From: Bacillota bacterium
Lineage (GTDB): Bacteria; Bacillota; Sulfobacillia; RBS10-35; JAJYVN01
Length of the DNA: 53,907 nt
Direction of reading: 5' to 3'
NCBI GenBank assembly: GCA_021806565.1
Contig: JAJZXK010000009.1
Location: 1 to 53,907 of the forward strand
The translations under genes and the position numbers were made by a program. Below, one piece after another: positions 1-7,591 of this stretch; within the stretch, counting starts at the first letter, position 1; the number at the start of each line of letters is the position of its first letter. The notes under the pieces were generated by a model, which did no database searches, was not told where the DNA came from, and worked only from the letters and a program-made list of their open reading frames with translations.

Positions 1-31
1 CTGCACCACCAGACCACTTGTTCGGGACGGT

Positions 32-119
32 GGGGCAATTGCGTGACGCACGGGTGGGTCAATTACCTGACGTTGGGGTGGGTCAATTACTTGACGCCAC
101 CTGGGTCAATTACGTGACG
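32..119. repeat. Four 17-bp direct repeats with ~24-bp period (probable IS21-like transposon end)
   Basis: Four copies of GGGTCAATTACNTGACG lie at 32-48 (variant GGGGCAATTGCGTGACG), 56-72, 80-96 and 103-119, stepping by 24, 24 and 23 bp. Each copy is a short dyad (GTCA-N6-TGAC). Multiple phased terminal repeats are typical of IS21-family ends, where IstA binds them. No transposase gene lies in the window to the left, so the family assignment is inferred from repeat layout only. Confidence 0.6.
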
Positions 120-133
120 CGCAACACGGGACC

Positions 134-517
134 GTGGGGGCCGCCGCAAGCTGCGGCGTGATGATGGCGGGCGTGCTCGCAAGCGCGATCGGCGTGGCGG
201 GCGCCGGCGCCGCCGGGAGCATGGCCGGAATGGCCCAGTCGACGTCGTCGCCGACCGTCGTCATCGTCCTGGGGGATCTGTCGACCCCTCTGCTGCTTCT
301 CTCGGTGGCGCTCATGGTGTGGGGCGTGTGGCGCAGCCGCAGCACCGCCGCCAGGGTTCTGGTCGTGATCGGCAGCGTCGTCCTGCTCGCCAACCAGTGG
401 CAAATGCATTGGCTGCTGCTGATCGCCGGCCTGCTGGTCCTGGCAAGCGCGTACGTCGTCCTATGGCACCAAGGGCGCAGCGTGTCGGGCCGCCCTTGGG
501 GCACGCGAGAGCCGTAG
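134..517 (+). CDS. Small hydrophobic membrane protein, possibly 5'-truncated
   Basis: I do not recognise the family. The 127-residue product, read from a GTG, has about four hydrophobic stretches (roughly residues 8-32, 42-62, 70-86, 92-110), with Gly/Ala/Met-rich sequence in the first (GSMAGMAQ). No clear Shine-Dalgarno precedes the GTG, and the frame begins only 14 bp after the last transposon-end repeat. The original start may therefore have been lost when the element inserted. It lies upstream of an MFS exporter and near arsenic genes, but no functional link can be shown. Confidence 0.45.
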   Translation: MGAAASCGVMMAGVLASAIGVAGAGAAGSMAGMAQSTSSPTVVIVLGDLSTPLLLLSVALMVWGVWRSRSTAARVLVVIGSVVLLANQWQMHWLLLIAGLLVLASAYVVLWHQGRSVSGRPWGTREP

Positions 518-719
518 GCGCATCCCCGATTCCTCAGACCCCGCCGTGACGCCGTCACATGATGCAAGACGGCTGTGCTCACCGTGGGCCTGGGACTGAC
601 ACATCAAGTCGGCAAACCCCGGCGCCAGACGGGAGCCCGACGCCTTGAGCGGGGCGCGGTTTCCCGTGGGCCGGTACGGCACGCCAGCTGGGCACGATTG
701 GATACCAGGGGGTGTTCTA

Positions 720-1910
720 ATGGACACAGCCGCTTCCCGAGCCGGTGGGGAGCCCCGCGAACTGCTGCTGCGGCTATTTGCCGGTGTGACCTTCCTCATC
801 TTCGCTCAGGCATTCATGGTCGCGCCCCTGATCCCCCGTCTCGCGGCGCTCTTCGCCGTTCCGGTGCAGGTGATCGCGCTCAGTGTGCCGGCCTACCTGA
901 TTCCCTATGGCGCGGCCACACTCGTCTACGGGCCGCTCTCGGACCGGCTAGGCCGCTGGCCGGTCATGTGGGCGTCTTTGGGTGCTTTCGTCGTGCTAAC
1001 GGCGGTTACGTCCCGCGTCTCCTCGGCGGGGGCCTTCATCGCCGTACGAGTGGCGACCGGGTTCGGGGCGGGCGGTGTCGTCCCGGTCGCCTTGGCGCTC
1101 GTGGGAGACCTCTTCCCGTACAAGGAGCGCGGCCGGGCCATGGGCTGGCTGTTCGGTGCCATGGCGGGCGGCATGGCGGTCGGCTCCACTGCCGGAGTGC
1201 TGCTAGAGCCCTTCGTCGGCTGGCGCGAGCTATTCTGGGGCGTTGCTGGCCTGGCGGTGATCGCAGGTGTGCCGCTTGTCTTCCGACGCACGGCCGAGCG
1301 TACTGCCGAGCCCGCGCAGCCAGGGCGACGCTCCCTTGGCGCTTATTTCGCGCTCCTCAGCTCGCCGCGGGCGCGCCGCACCTACGCCTACGTCCTGCTG
1401 AACGCGGTCTTCCACTCAGGGATCTTCACTTGGCTTGGCGTGTACTTCGCCCGCGGCTACGGACTGGGCGCGGTCGGCATCGGCCTGGCGCTACTCGGCT
1501 ACGGCGTGCCCGGCTTCGTCCTGGGACCGACAATGGGCCGTCTGGCTGATCGCTGGGGCCGTGGGTATATGATCCCCCTGGGGCTGTCCGTGGCGGCTCT
1601 CTCGGCCATAGCGCTGGCGGCGCGGCCACCTGTTCTCGTTGCCGCGGCTCTGGTCACGACGCTCTCGCTCGGATATGACCTTGTCCAGCCGGCCCTCGCC
1701 GCCATCGTCACCGACCTCGGCCGGGAGCGCGGGCTGGCCATGGGTCTCAACGTCTTCACGCTCTTTACGGGCTTCGGTCTGGGTAGCCTTGCCCTCGGGG
1801 CTCTCGTGGCACTCCACCTTGCAACCGCGTTTGGCTTGTTCGGCCTGGGAGCGCTTGTCGCCGCCCTGGCGGGGCTGCGCCTGTTCCGGAGCGAGATTCC
1901 ACGCTATTGA
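720..1910 (+). CDS. MFS family efflux transporter
   Basis: This is a 396-residue inner-membrane protein with about twelve predicted helices. The major facilitator loop 2-3 signature GPLSDRLGR is at residues 71-79, and a second GRLADRWGRG-type copy sits between helices 8 and 9. The ATG at 720 is preceded by AGGGGGTG at good spacing; a longer frame back to 645 lacks a ribosome site. Family knowledge points to proton-driven export of a small molecule. The gene converges on the arsenic operon, which hints at metalloid or drug export, but no residue fixes the substrate. Confidence 0.85.
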   Translation: MDTAASRAGGEPRELLLRLFAGVTFLIFAQAFMVAPLIPRLAALFAVPVQVIALSVPAYLIPYGAATLVYGPLSDRLGRWPVMWASLGAFVVLTAVTSRVSSAGAFIAVRVATGFGAGGVVPVALALVGDLFPYKERGRAMGWLFGAMAGGMAVGSTAGVLLEPFVGWRELFWGVAGLAVIAGVPLVFRRTAERTAEPAQPGRRSLGAYFALLSSPRARRTYAYVLLNAVFHSGIFTWLGVYFARGYGLGAVGIGLALLGYGVPGFVLGPTMGRLADRWGRGYMIPLGLSVAALSAIALAARPPVLVAAALVTTLSLGYDLVQPALAAIVTDLGRERGLAMGLNVFTLFTGFGLGSLALGALVALHLATAFGLFGLGALVAALAGLRLFRSEIPRY

Positions 1911-2099
1911 CCGGGCTGGAGCGGCAAGTCAGACGCCGGAACCGATGGCTTCCCGCGATCGTCCGGAGCCAATCACCCTGCCATGGGCGGGCCTGACGCC
2001 TAGGTGAGCGTTGCGATCCGTATAAGTAGCGCCACTCTGCCCGACGGTTCCGAAGCGCTGCGGAGGATGGCACCGGCGCTAACGGGGCCAAAGGCACTG

Positions 2100-2525
2100 T
2101 TAGCCGGTAACCTCTCCGGCCACAAGGGCCGACACCCGCCGCTTGATGTCATCCCGCACGGACCGGAAGACGGCAAGCACCTCGGCCTCGGTACCGGCCG
2201 CCCGTGCGGGATCGGGAAGGTCCCAGTGAAGACGGCGGGCAGCGGATGGCACACTTGGGCAACGGTCATTGGCATCCCCGCACAGGGTTATGACCACGTC
2301 GGCTCGCCGCAACAGTTCCGGATCGATCCCCTTAGAGGTGTGCCCGGAGATGTTGACCCCCACCTCCCGCATGACCGCTATAGCCCGGGGGTTCACGGTT
2401 GAGGGCTCAATGCCGGCGCTCGCGACTTCCAATCGGGCCCCGCCCAAGGACCGTGCGAACCCCTCAGCCATCTGACTCCGGCACGAGTTGCCCGTGCAGA
2501 GGAAGTACAGGAGCGGCTTGGCCAT
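2100..2525 (-). CDS. arsC: Arsenate reductase, thioredoxin-coupled (LMW phosphatase fold)
   Basis: Reduces cytoplasmic arsenate to arsenite for export. The 141-residue protein has the phosphatase loop CTGNSCR with C10 and R16, the relay cysteines C82 and C89 in LCGDANDRCP, and the acid D105 in WDLPDP. These match the positions known in the S. aureus pI258 and B. subtilis enzymes, which are recycled by thioredoxin. The ATG at 2525 was chosen because the phosphatase-fold N-terminus (MAKPLLYFLCTGN) begins there. It is the last gene of the arsR-arsM-arsB-arsC operon, 56 bp after arsB. Confidence 0.95.
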   Translation of the reverse strand: MAKPLLYFLCTGNSCRSQMAEGFARSLGGARLEVASAGIEPSTVNPRAIAVMREVGVNISGHTSKGIDPELLRRADVVITLCGDANDRCPSVPSAARRLHWDLPDPARAAGTEAEVLAVFRSVRDDIKRRVSALVAGEVTG

Positions 2526-2581
2526 CGTGCATCCACCATCCCTCTCACGTTCGTTCCGCCACGAGGCCGGGCCGCGGACGT

Positions 2582-3877
2582 TCAAGCGTGCAGTGCCATG
2601 ACCCCCCAGAGGGCGAGCAGCACCGTCGCCAGCACGGGAATGGTCAGGGTCGCGCCCACGCGGAAGTAATACCCCCAACCGATCCGGACGCCGCGGCGCT
2701 CCAACACGTGCAGCCAGAGGAGCGTCGCCAGCGAGCCGATCGGCGTGATCTTGGGGCCGAGATCGCTACCGATGACGTTGGCAAAGGCCATGCCCAGACG
2801 GCCAATGCCCCCGACGCCCGAGGCGTGGATAGCGAGCGCGTTGACCATGACGGTCGGCATGTTGTTCATCACCGAGGACAGGGCGGCTGCGAGGTAACCG
2901 GTGTAGAAGAGCGACGCCCCGAGGCCATGCCCGTGGGCCCACACCAGAGAACGGCCGAGCACGTCGATTAGGCCCGCGTCTCGAAGCCCGAATACGACGA
3001 CATACATGCCGATGGAGAACACGACGATCTTCCACGGTGCTTCGAGCACCAGCCGCCGGACGCTGACCGCTGGGCTGTGCCAGGCAAAGAGCAACAGGAG
3101 CACGGCGGCCGCGCCGGCCACCACGGACACTGGGATGTGGATGACCTGGCTCACGAGATAGCCGGCGAGCAGCAGCCCTAGGACCAGCCAGGACAACCCG
3201 AAGAGTCGGGGATCGCGGATGGCGGCTGCCGGCGCCTTGAGGCCGCCGGTCTCGACCGTGTGGGGCAGAGCGCGGCGGTAGAACAGGTACAGGGCCACAA
3301 GGCTGGCCGCCAGCGCCGCGACGTCCACCGGCAGCATGCGCGCCGCGTAGGCGACAAACCCGATGTGGAAGAAGTCGGCGGAAACGATGTTGACCAGGTT
3401 GCTGACGACCAGCGGTAGCGAGGTCGTGTCGGCGATGAACCCGCTGGCCATGACGAAGGCCAGGATGGCCGCGGGCGGGAGCCGCAGGGCCTTGACCTGT
3501 TCATAGACGATCGGCGTCAGAATCAGGGCCGCACCGTCGTTGGCAAAAAACGCGGCCACGAGCGCCCCAAGGAGAATGCTGTACACGAAGAGGCGCAGAC
3601 CGCTTCCGCGCGATGCTCGCGCCATGTGCAGGGCCGCCCACTCGAAGAAGCCGATTGCATCTAGCACCAGCGAGATCAGGATGACCGCAACAAAGGTAAG
3701 CGTGGCGTCCCAGACGATGCCGACGACTTGCGCCACATCCGACGTGGAAACGATGCCAAGCGCAACTGCCAGGGCGCCCCCGACGGCGGCCGGCCACCCA
3801 ATAGACAGCCCCCGCGGCTGCCATATCACCAACACCAGGACGGCAACGAACAGCAGAACGGCCAGGAGGCTGTGCAT
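2582..3877 (-). CDS. arsB: Arsenite efflux permease ArsB
   Basis: Integral membrane carrier that extrudes arsenite (and usually antimonite). Its 431 residues match the normal ArsB length of about 429, with roughly twelve helices and the conserved FFANDGAALILTPIV and FIADTTSLPLVVSNLVN segments of the ArsB/NhaD ion transporter superfamily. A strong GGAGGAAGAC ribosome site precedes the ATG. It sits between arsM and arsC on the minus strand. No ArsA ATPase gene is seen, so it probably works as a membrane-potential-driven uniporter or antiporter. Confidence 0.94.
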   Translation of the reverse strand: MHSLLAVLLFVAVLVLVIWQPRGLSIGWPAAVGGALAVALGIVSTSDVAQVVGIVWDATLTFVAVILISLVLDAIGFFEWAALHMARASRGSGLRLFVYSILLGALVAAFFANDGAALILTPIVYEQVKALRLPPAAILAFVMASGFIADTTSLPLVVSNLVNIVSADFFHIGFVAYAARMLPVDVAALAASLVALYLFYRRALPHTVETGGLKAPAAAIRDPRLFGLSWLVLGLLLAGYLVSQVIHIPVSVVAGAAAVLLLLFAWHSPAVSVRRLVLEAPWKIVVFSIGMYVVVFGLRDAGLIDVLGRSLVWAHGHGLGASLFYTGYLAAALSSVMNNMPTVMVNALAIHASGVGGIGRLGMAFANVIGSDLGPKITPIGSLATLLWLHVLERRGVRIGWGYYFRVGATLTIPVLATVLLALWGVMALHA

Positions 3878-3967
3878 GTCTTCCTCCGCGTGGTGGGCCT
3901 ATGAGGATGGGACGAGGCAGGTGGCCGGGGCGCGGCAGGCGCCCCGGCCACGCGGAACTGCATGTGC

Positions 3968-4855
3968 CTATGCCCGCGGCGTGCGCGCACGGACGAACGC
4001 GCTGATGAAGCGATCGGCCACGGCCTCGGTCAAGCCATTCGGGGCGGCGTCAGCGGTGCCGCCGAGATCCTGGAGGGTATACCGGCGGACCTCTTCGATT
4101 TCGATATCCGTGAAGCCAGCGGTCGCCAATTTCGTCCGGTATTCGCTCGCTTGCAGCGCACCACCGACGCAACCGGACCAAAGAGTGAGATCACGCCGGA
4201 CCGCATCAGGAACCGCGGGCTCCCCAGGCTCCGGGTCCCGGATAACCACATCGCTGATGGCGAGGCGGCCTCCAGATCGAAGCACGCGGAATGCCTCCGT
4301 GAGGACGGCATCCTTATCCGGGCTTAGGTTGACGACGCAGTTGGAGAGAATCACGTCTACGGAGGCGTCGGGGAGGGGCACCGCTTCGATGCGGCCCTTC
4401 AGGAACTCGACGTTGGTCACCCCGGCCCGAGCCTGGTTCTCGCGTGCCAGTTCCAGCATCTCGTCGGTCATGTCCAGGCCGTACGCCTTGCCCGTTAGGC
4501 CGACGCGGCGCGCTGAAAGCAACACGTCAATCCCGCCGCCGGAGCCCAGGTCGAGGACAACCTCTCCTTCGTGCAACTCCGCGAGCGCGGTCGGGTTGCC
4601 ACAGCCTTGGGAACCTGCAATCGCCCCAAGAGGCAGTTCTTCGAGGTCGCTAATGGCATAGACCGCGGCCCCGAAGCCACTGCCGCCGCCTGGGGTGCAG
4701 AGCCCGCCGCATCCGCACCCGTCAGCCGGCAAGGTTCCGGTAGCCGCGGTCTCGCGTGCCCGGGTGGCGATGTCGGCATAGTGCGCGCGAACGGCGGAGA
4801 CGACCTGATCGTCACTCCGTGCGGTGGCAGCGTGCGAAGCCTCCTGATTGCTCAT
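3968..4855 (-). CDS. arsM: Arsenite S-adenosylmethionine methyltransferase
   Basis: Methylates As(III) using SAM, giving methylated and finally volatile arsenicals. The 295-residue product has the SAM-binding motif LDLGSGGGID at 101-110 and the three arsenic-binding cysteines expected for ArsM: C85 (SQGCGNP), C173 (SNCVVNLSPDK) and C229 (WSGCVGGAL). An extra CGCGGLC cluster near residue 47 may also bind metal. The ATG has a GAGGAGGG ribosome site and overlaps the arsR stop by 4 bp, so the two are translationally coupled. Confidence 0.95.
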   Translation of the reverse strand: MSNQEASHAATARSDDQVVSAVRAHYADIATRARETAATGTLPADGCGCGGLCTPGGGSGFGAAVYAISDLEELPLGAIAGSQGCGNPTALAELHEGEVVLDLGSGGGIDVLLSARRVGLTGKAYGLDMTDEMLELARENQARAGVTNVEFLKGRIEAVPLPDASVDVILSNCVVNLSPDKDAVLTEAFRVLRSGGRLAISDVVIRDPEPGEPAVPDAVRRDLTLWSGCVGGALQASEYRTKLATAGFTDIEIEEVRRYTLQDLGGTADAAPNGLTEAVADRFISAFVRARTPRA

Positions 4856-5307
4856 CCGGGAACCCTCCTCTGCGTCGCATCCTGAACGGCCTCGCGCCGC
4901 CTGGGTGGCCTGCGGGCCGCCGGGTCGTGCCCTTCGCTGCGTGCCTCCCGCTCTGGCCCATCGAGCATCTGGGACTCCGCGTCGCAGCACGCGCTTTGCT
5001 GCGGCGCTCCCAACGCCGCCTCAAGATCCGGGGGCAACCCAACTTCGCCGAGGATCGCTTGAACCAGCGGCGGGATGGTCTCGCAGGCGCGGTAGTAGAC
5101 CCACATGCCCCGGCGATCGTCCTCCACCAGTCCCGCGTCCTTGAGCCTCCGCAAGTGCCCGCTGACCGCCGGTTGGCTGATGGGAAAGAGGTCCACCAAC
5201 TCACACACGCAGAACTCGCGCCGCCGCAAGAGCGACAGCATCTGCAGCCGGGTCTCGTCGCTCAGGGTCCGCAGAAGGGCGGCGGCCCTCGATACCGGTG
5301 TGCTCAT
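4852..5307 (-). CDS. arsR: ArsR-family arsenite-responsive repressor
   Basis: First gene of the ars operon. The winged-helix protein carries the As(III) site FCVCEL (C33, C35) in the DNA-recognition region, as in E. coli ArsR, followed by the helix QPAVSGHLRRLKDAGLV. The product is 151 residues because of a charged tail after residue 105 that includes an adjacent Cys pair (CC); normal ArsR proteins are about 115. Arsenite binding should release it from the AT-rich region just upstream of its own start. The tail overlaps arsM. Confidence 0.92.
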   Translation of the reverse strand: MSTPVSRAAALLRTLSDETRLQMLSLLRRREFCVCELVDLFPISQPAVSGHLRRLKDAGLVEDDRRGMWVYYRACETIPPLVQAILGEVGLPPDLEAALGAPQQSACCDAESQMLDGPEREARSEGHDPAARRPPRRREAVQDATQRRVPG

Positions 5308-5345
5308 GGCAGAACCATATCACTATATGCCAATATATAAAAGAC
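5308..5345 (-). promoter_or_regulatory. Probable ars promoter/operator
   Basis: A strikingly AT-rich stretch in GC-rich surroundings lies immediately upstream of arsR. It contains an imperfect dyad built from ATATCACTATAT and AATATATAA (5317-5340). On the minus strand TATAGT (5322-5327) or TATATT (5332-5337) could be the -10. No convincing -35 is visible. ArsR proteins normally bind AT-rich dyads over their own promoter. Confidence 0.55.
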
Positions 5346-5360
5346 GTTCCCGCTGCTGCG

Positions 5361-5376
5361 TATTTCGCGTGGAATA
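5361..5376. promoter_or_regulatory. parS/Noc-like palindrome, site 1
   Basis: TATTTCGCGTGGAATA is a near palindrome (six of eight base pairs). It belongs to a set of four similar sites in the window (37805, 40461, 45804) with consensus YATTTCRCGYGGAATR. It resembles parS (TGTTYCACGTGAAACA) and the Noc box (ATTTCCCGGGAAAT). It lies 54 bp upstream of the arsR start codon. Confidence 0.55.
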
Positions 5377-5394
5377 GGGTCGCCGCTGGATAGT

Positions 5395-5680
5395 TGTGGA
5401 AAGGTTGGGGCGGAGACCGAGCATCTGCTGCGCCTGCTGAAGGACGAGCGATGTTAGTGGGCAGACAGTTGTGCAGCGGCTATCGATGAAAGGCAATACG
5501 ACAACCTTGCTGGAAGTCCGAGAGGCTGACCGTGGATCCATCGTCGGCGGTCACGGTAACGTTTGGCGCGGGAACACCGCCGAGTCTGGTGCCGGGGTCT
5601 GCGGCCGCGACGGCCGGCGAGACGGATGGTGCGGCAGGGCGTGCGTGAGGAAGACACCGGAGGCCAAGGCCAGTACATCA
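5395..5680 (-). pseudogene. SCO1/SenC-like fragment with frameshifts
   Basis: On the minus strand one frame reads APNVTVTADDGSTVSLSDF and, after a frameshift near 5515, another reads KVVVLPFIDSRCTTVCP followed by LTSLVLQQAQQMLG. This is the SCO1 core, including the copper-binding CxxxCP motif (CTTVCP). A hydrophobic segment further upstream (LALASGVFLTHA) is in yet another frame, so there are at least two frameshifts. The C-terminal half with the conserved His is missing. SCO1 proteins deliver copper to cytochrome oxidase. Confidence 0.65.
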
Positions 5681-5704
5681 CGCGGCGGCCGAGGGCCAAC
5701 GGGG

Positions 5705-6070
5705 ACCTTTAGCCTGAGTTCTGAGACACGGTCATGCTGGGTCCCGGCGACTCTTCGCAGCGCTTCTACAGCCCGGCAGGCCAGGCGAACGGCACGGTCT
5801 TGGGCACTGATCCGGGCGCTCCATAGCCGACGACGATATTGTCGTGTGGGTGCAGCACATACCGGGTCGCATCGGCTACGGCCTGGCCGTTGACGTACAC
5901 CTGGACGGTCTTGTTGGCGGTATCCGTATAGCCACCAAGCTGCGTGGCGGTGAACTTGACCCCCCAGATGTCGAAGAACGCGCCGAGGGTGAATGCGTCG
6001 GAAGGTTGGGACGCCTCGATGTGGATGGCTCCGGAGGTGTCATGGGTATGCATCGGCGACTCCAGCCGAG
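5705..6070. repeat. Direct repeat copy A (partner at 34271-34644)
   Basis: This stretch matches 34271-34644 in the same orientation. From the end of the reading frame onward (about 285 bp) only about four substitutions were counted by eye; a short indel lies near 5740. It contains the 3' part of the His-rich membrane protein gene plus about 60 bp beyond its stop. The two copies flank a 28.2-kb segment containing the whole copper island. Confidence 0.9.
5766..6060 (-). pseudogene. 5'-truncated copy of the His-rich membrane-anchored protein
   Basis: The minus-strand frame encodes about 95 residues ([15 protein letters not shown] to the C-terminus) nearly identical to the last 95 residues of the intact 230-residue protein at 34340-35032. 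The signal/membrane segment and the HIHAH part are absent, since homology stops at 6070. An internal ATG exists at 6053, but without a ribosome site or export signal it is unlikely to give a working product. Confidence 0.8.
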
Positions 6071-6075
6071 GCCTC

Positions 6076-6135
6076 GAGCCTTACCCGGCGCGCTTGCAAC
6101 AACAATTCGAAAGTGATCGCATAACGGCGGGCATG
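6076..6135 (+). repeat. Degenerate second copy of the blaI promoter region
   Basis: The segment from GAGCCTTACCCGGCGC to GGGCATG aligns by eye with 7095-7156 (GAGCCTTGCCGGGCGC to GGGCATG), the divergent promoter region of the BlaI-like regulator, at about 70% identity. The -35 and -10 equivalents are degraded (TTACCC, AATTCG) and the ATG is followed by a stop within three codons. It directly abuts repeat copy A, marking an old rearrangement junction. Confidence 0.5.
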
Positions 6136-6176
6136 GGCCCTTGACCCGCCACGGCCTGTTGCAGCACCGGCCTCGG

Positions 6177-7061
6177 TCACAGCACACCGGTTAGCACCAA
6201 CGCCAAGGCGAGTAGGCCCGTGGTCACTACGGCAGCTGCGGCCAACTTGCGCGTGAGGCCCCCGGAGCGATGGTGGTGGTGCGCCATCTCGGCGTGCTGG
6301 TGGGCGTGGGTCTGGCGGCCGGCCGCCGCTGTGCCGGAGCCGTGCCCGCCGTCCGCCCGGAGGGCGCTGCCGGCGGCCAATAGTCCGCCGGCGAGCGGGG
6401 GTGCGGTGCCCCCCGGGCGAACCGTCATCATCCCATGCTTGAGGCCCTGCCCGACTAGCCACCAATTAATGGGGTAGGCGACGATCAGCCCAGTCAGAAG
6501 CGCCATGGACATCACGAACCAGAAGCGGGGCGAACCCGGGGCATCCGCTCTCGTCACGTGCCCCATCGCCGGAACCATGACGGCGACCATGCCGGCCATC
6601 ACGCCGTTCATGGACAGAAACTCTGGCAGCAGCGTGTCGCGAAGGGACCGACCGTACGAACCGCCGGCCATGTCCTTCATGAAGAGGGCCTGAAATACCG
6701 TCCATCCGAACAGAAAGCCGGTGAGGTACTCCGCGGCGAGGTCCAGTCCCATCGGTAGCCCGAGGCTGCGCGTCACCACCGCGGCCGCCAGGATGCCCAG
6801 GCCGTCCCCGGCCACACAGTGCAGAGTCGATCCCAGCACCTGCCGCCACTTCGCGGCCACGTAGCGCTCGTGCGTCCCCGGCAGCGGCTCGCGACAGCCG
6901 AGGACGTAGAGAAACGCCCCGACCGGTCCGGTGAAGGCCGTGACGACGACGAAGCCCCACTTCATCACGGCTGCCTCCGGGGTGCGGCGGATGTCCACGG
7001 CGACAAAGAGGACGGACAGGGCCGTGAGCAGGAACCAGAGCAGGGTGACGCCGTCCAACAT
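6177..7061 (-). CDS. DUF4396-domain membrane protein
   Basis: A 294-residue integral membrane protein with about seven helices and a His-rich cytosolic or extracytosolic loop (QTHAHQHAEMAHHHH, around residues 245-260). The sequence resembles DUF4396 proteins, often found beside copper or thiol-redox genes; their role is unknown. The ATG at 7061 has a GAGGAG site (GAGGAGATTGTGGAC). It is divergent from the BlaI regulator. The His cluster suggests metal binding, which is inference. Confidence 0.75.
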   Translation of the reverse strand: MLDGVTLLWFLLTALSVLFVAVDIRRTPEAAVMKWGFVVVTAFTGPVGAFLYVLGCREPLPGTHERYVAAKWRQVLGSTLHCVAGDGLGILAAAVVTRSLGLPMGLDLAAEYLTGFLFGWTVFQALFMKDMAGGSYGRSLRDTLLPEFLSMNGVMAGMVAVMVPAMGHVTRADAPGSPRFWFVMSMALLTGLIVAYPINWWLVGQGLKHGMMTVRPGGTAPPLAGGLLAAGSALRADGGHGSGTAAAGRQTHAHQHAEMAHHHHRSGGLTRKLAAAAVVTTGLLALALVLTGVL

Positions 7062-7099
7062 GTCCACAATCTCCTCAGCGCCGGTATCGGCCCGGAGCC

Positions 7100-7145
7100 T
7101 TGCCGGGCGCACTCGCGAAAACTATTCTAATGTGCGTCGGATAGT
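7100..7145 (+). promoter_or_regulatory. Promoter and probable BlaI-type operator
   Basis: TTGCCG (7100-7105) and TATTCT (7123-7128) are separated by 17 bp and make a good sigma-70 promoter. An inverted repeat with arms ACTATTC (7121-7127) and GGATAGT (7139-7145) covers the -10 and the likely start point, the expected position for a repressor operator. The downstream gene encodes a BlaI/CopY-family repressor. Confidence 0.6.
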
Positions 7146-7177
7146 AACGGGGCATGCCAGGGGGAGGAGACGGCCCG

Positions 7178-7591
7178 ATGCGCTGGCTTTCGGCGGTGCG
7201 CCTCGATGCCCGAGGGATGCGGCGCCTCCTGGGGTCGTTGGAGGCTGAGATAATGGAGGCGTTGTGGGTGGGCGGCGAGCGTACGGGTCCCGAACTGCAC
7301 GCCGCAATGGGACGGCGCGTCGCGCTCAACACCGTGCAGACGGTACTGACCCGTCTCACCGAGAAGGGGCTGGTCGCCCGTACCGGTACCCGGCGGAACT
7401 ACCGCTTCCGCCCGGCCGTGAGCCGGGAAGAGTTCATCGCGGCGGCAACTCGTGAACTGGCCGAGGGCTTGGTTGCCGACTTCGGCAGCCTGGCGGCCGT
7501 GGCGTTCACGGAAGTGGTACGTTCCGCGCCTCCCTTGGCCGCCGACGCAAGCCGTCCCGCGGGTGGTGCCGGGACACGTGGCGACCATTGA
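7178..7591 (+). CDS. BlaI/MecI/CopY-family transcriptional repressor
   Basis: A 137-residue winged-helix repressor. The BlaI signature LGSLEAEIMEALW is near the N-terminus, followed by the recognition region LNTVQTVLTRLTEKGLV. In this family the signal is relayed by a membrane M56 protease that triggers repressor cleavage, or by metal binding in CopY. The ATG at 7178 is preceded by GGGGAGGAG at 8 bp; an ATG at 7154 in the same frame lacks a site. It overlaps the M56 gene. No CopY-like CxC-x4-CxC motif is present, which favours proteolytic signalling. Confidence 0.85.
   Translation: MRWLSAVRLDARGMRRLLGSLEAEIMEALWVGGERTGPELHAAMGRRVALNTVQTVLTRLTEKGLVARTGTRRNYRFRPAVSREEFIAAATRELAEGLVADFGSLAAVAFTEVVRSAPPLAADASRPAGGAGTRGDH

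Noticed and set aside
32-119. CRISPR-like array
   Set aside because: Only four 17-bp repeats with ~7-bp gaps; spacers are far too short and no cas genes are present.
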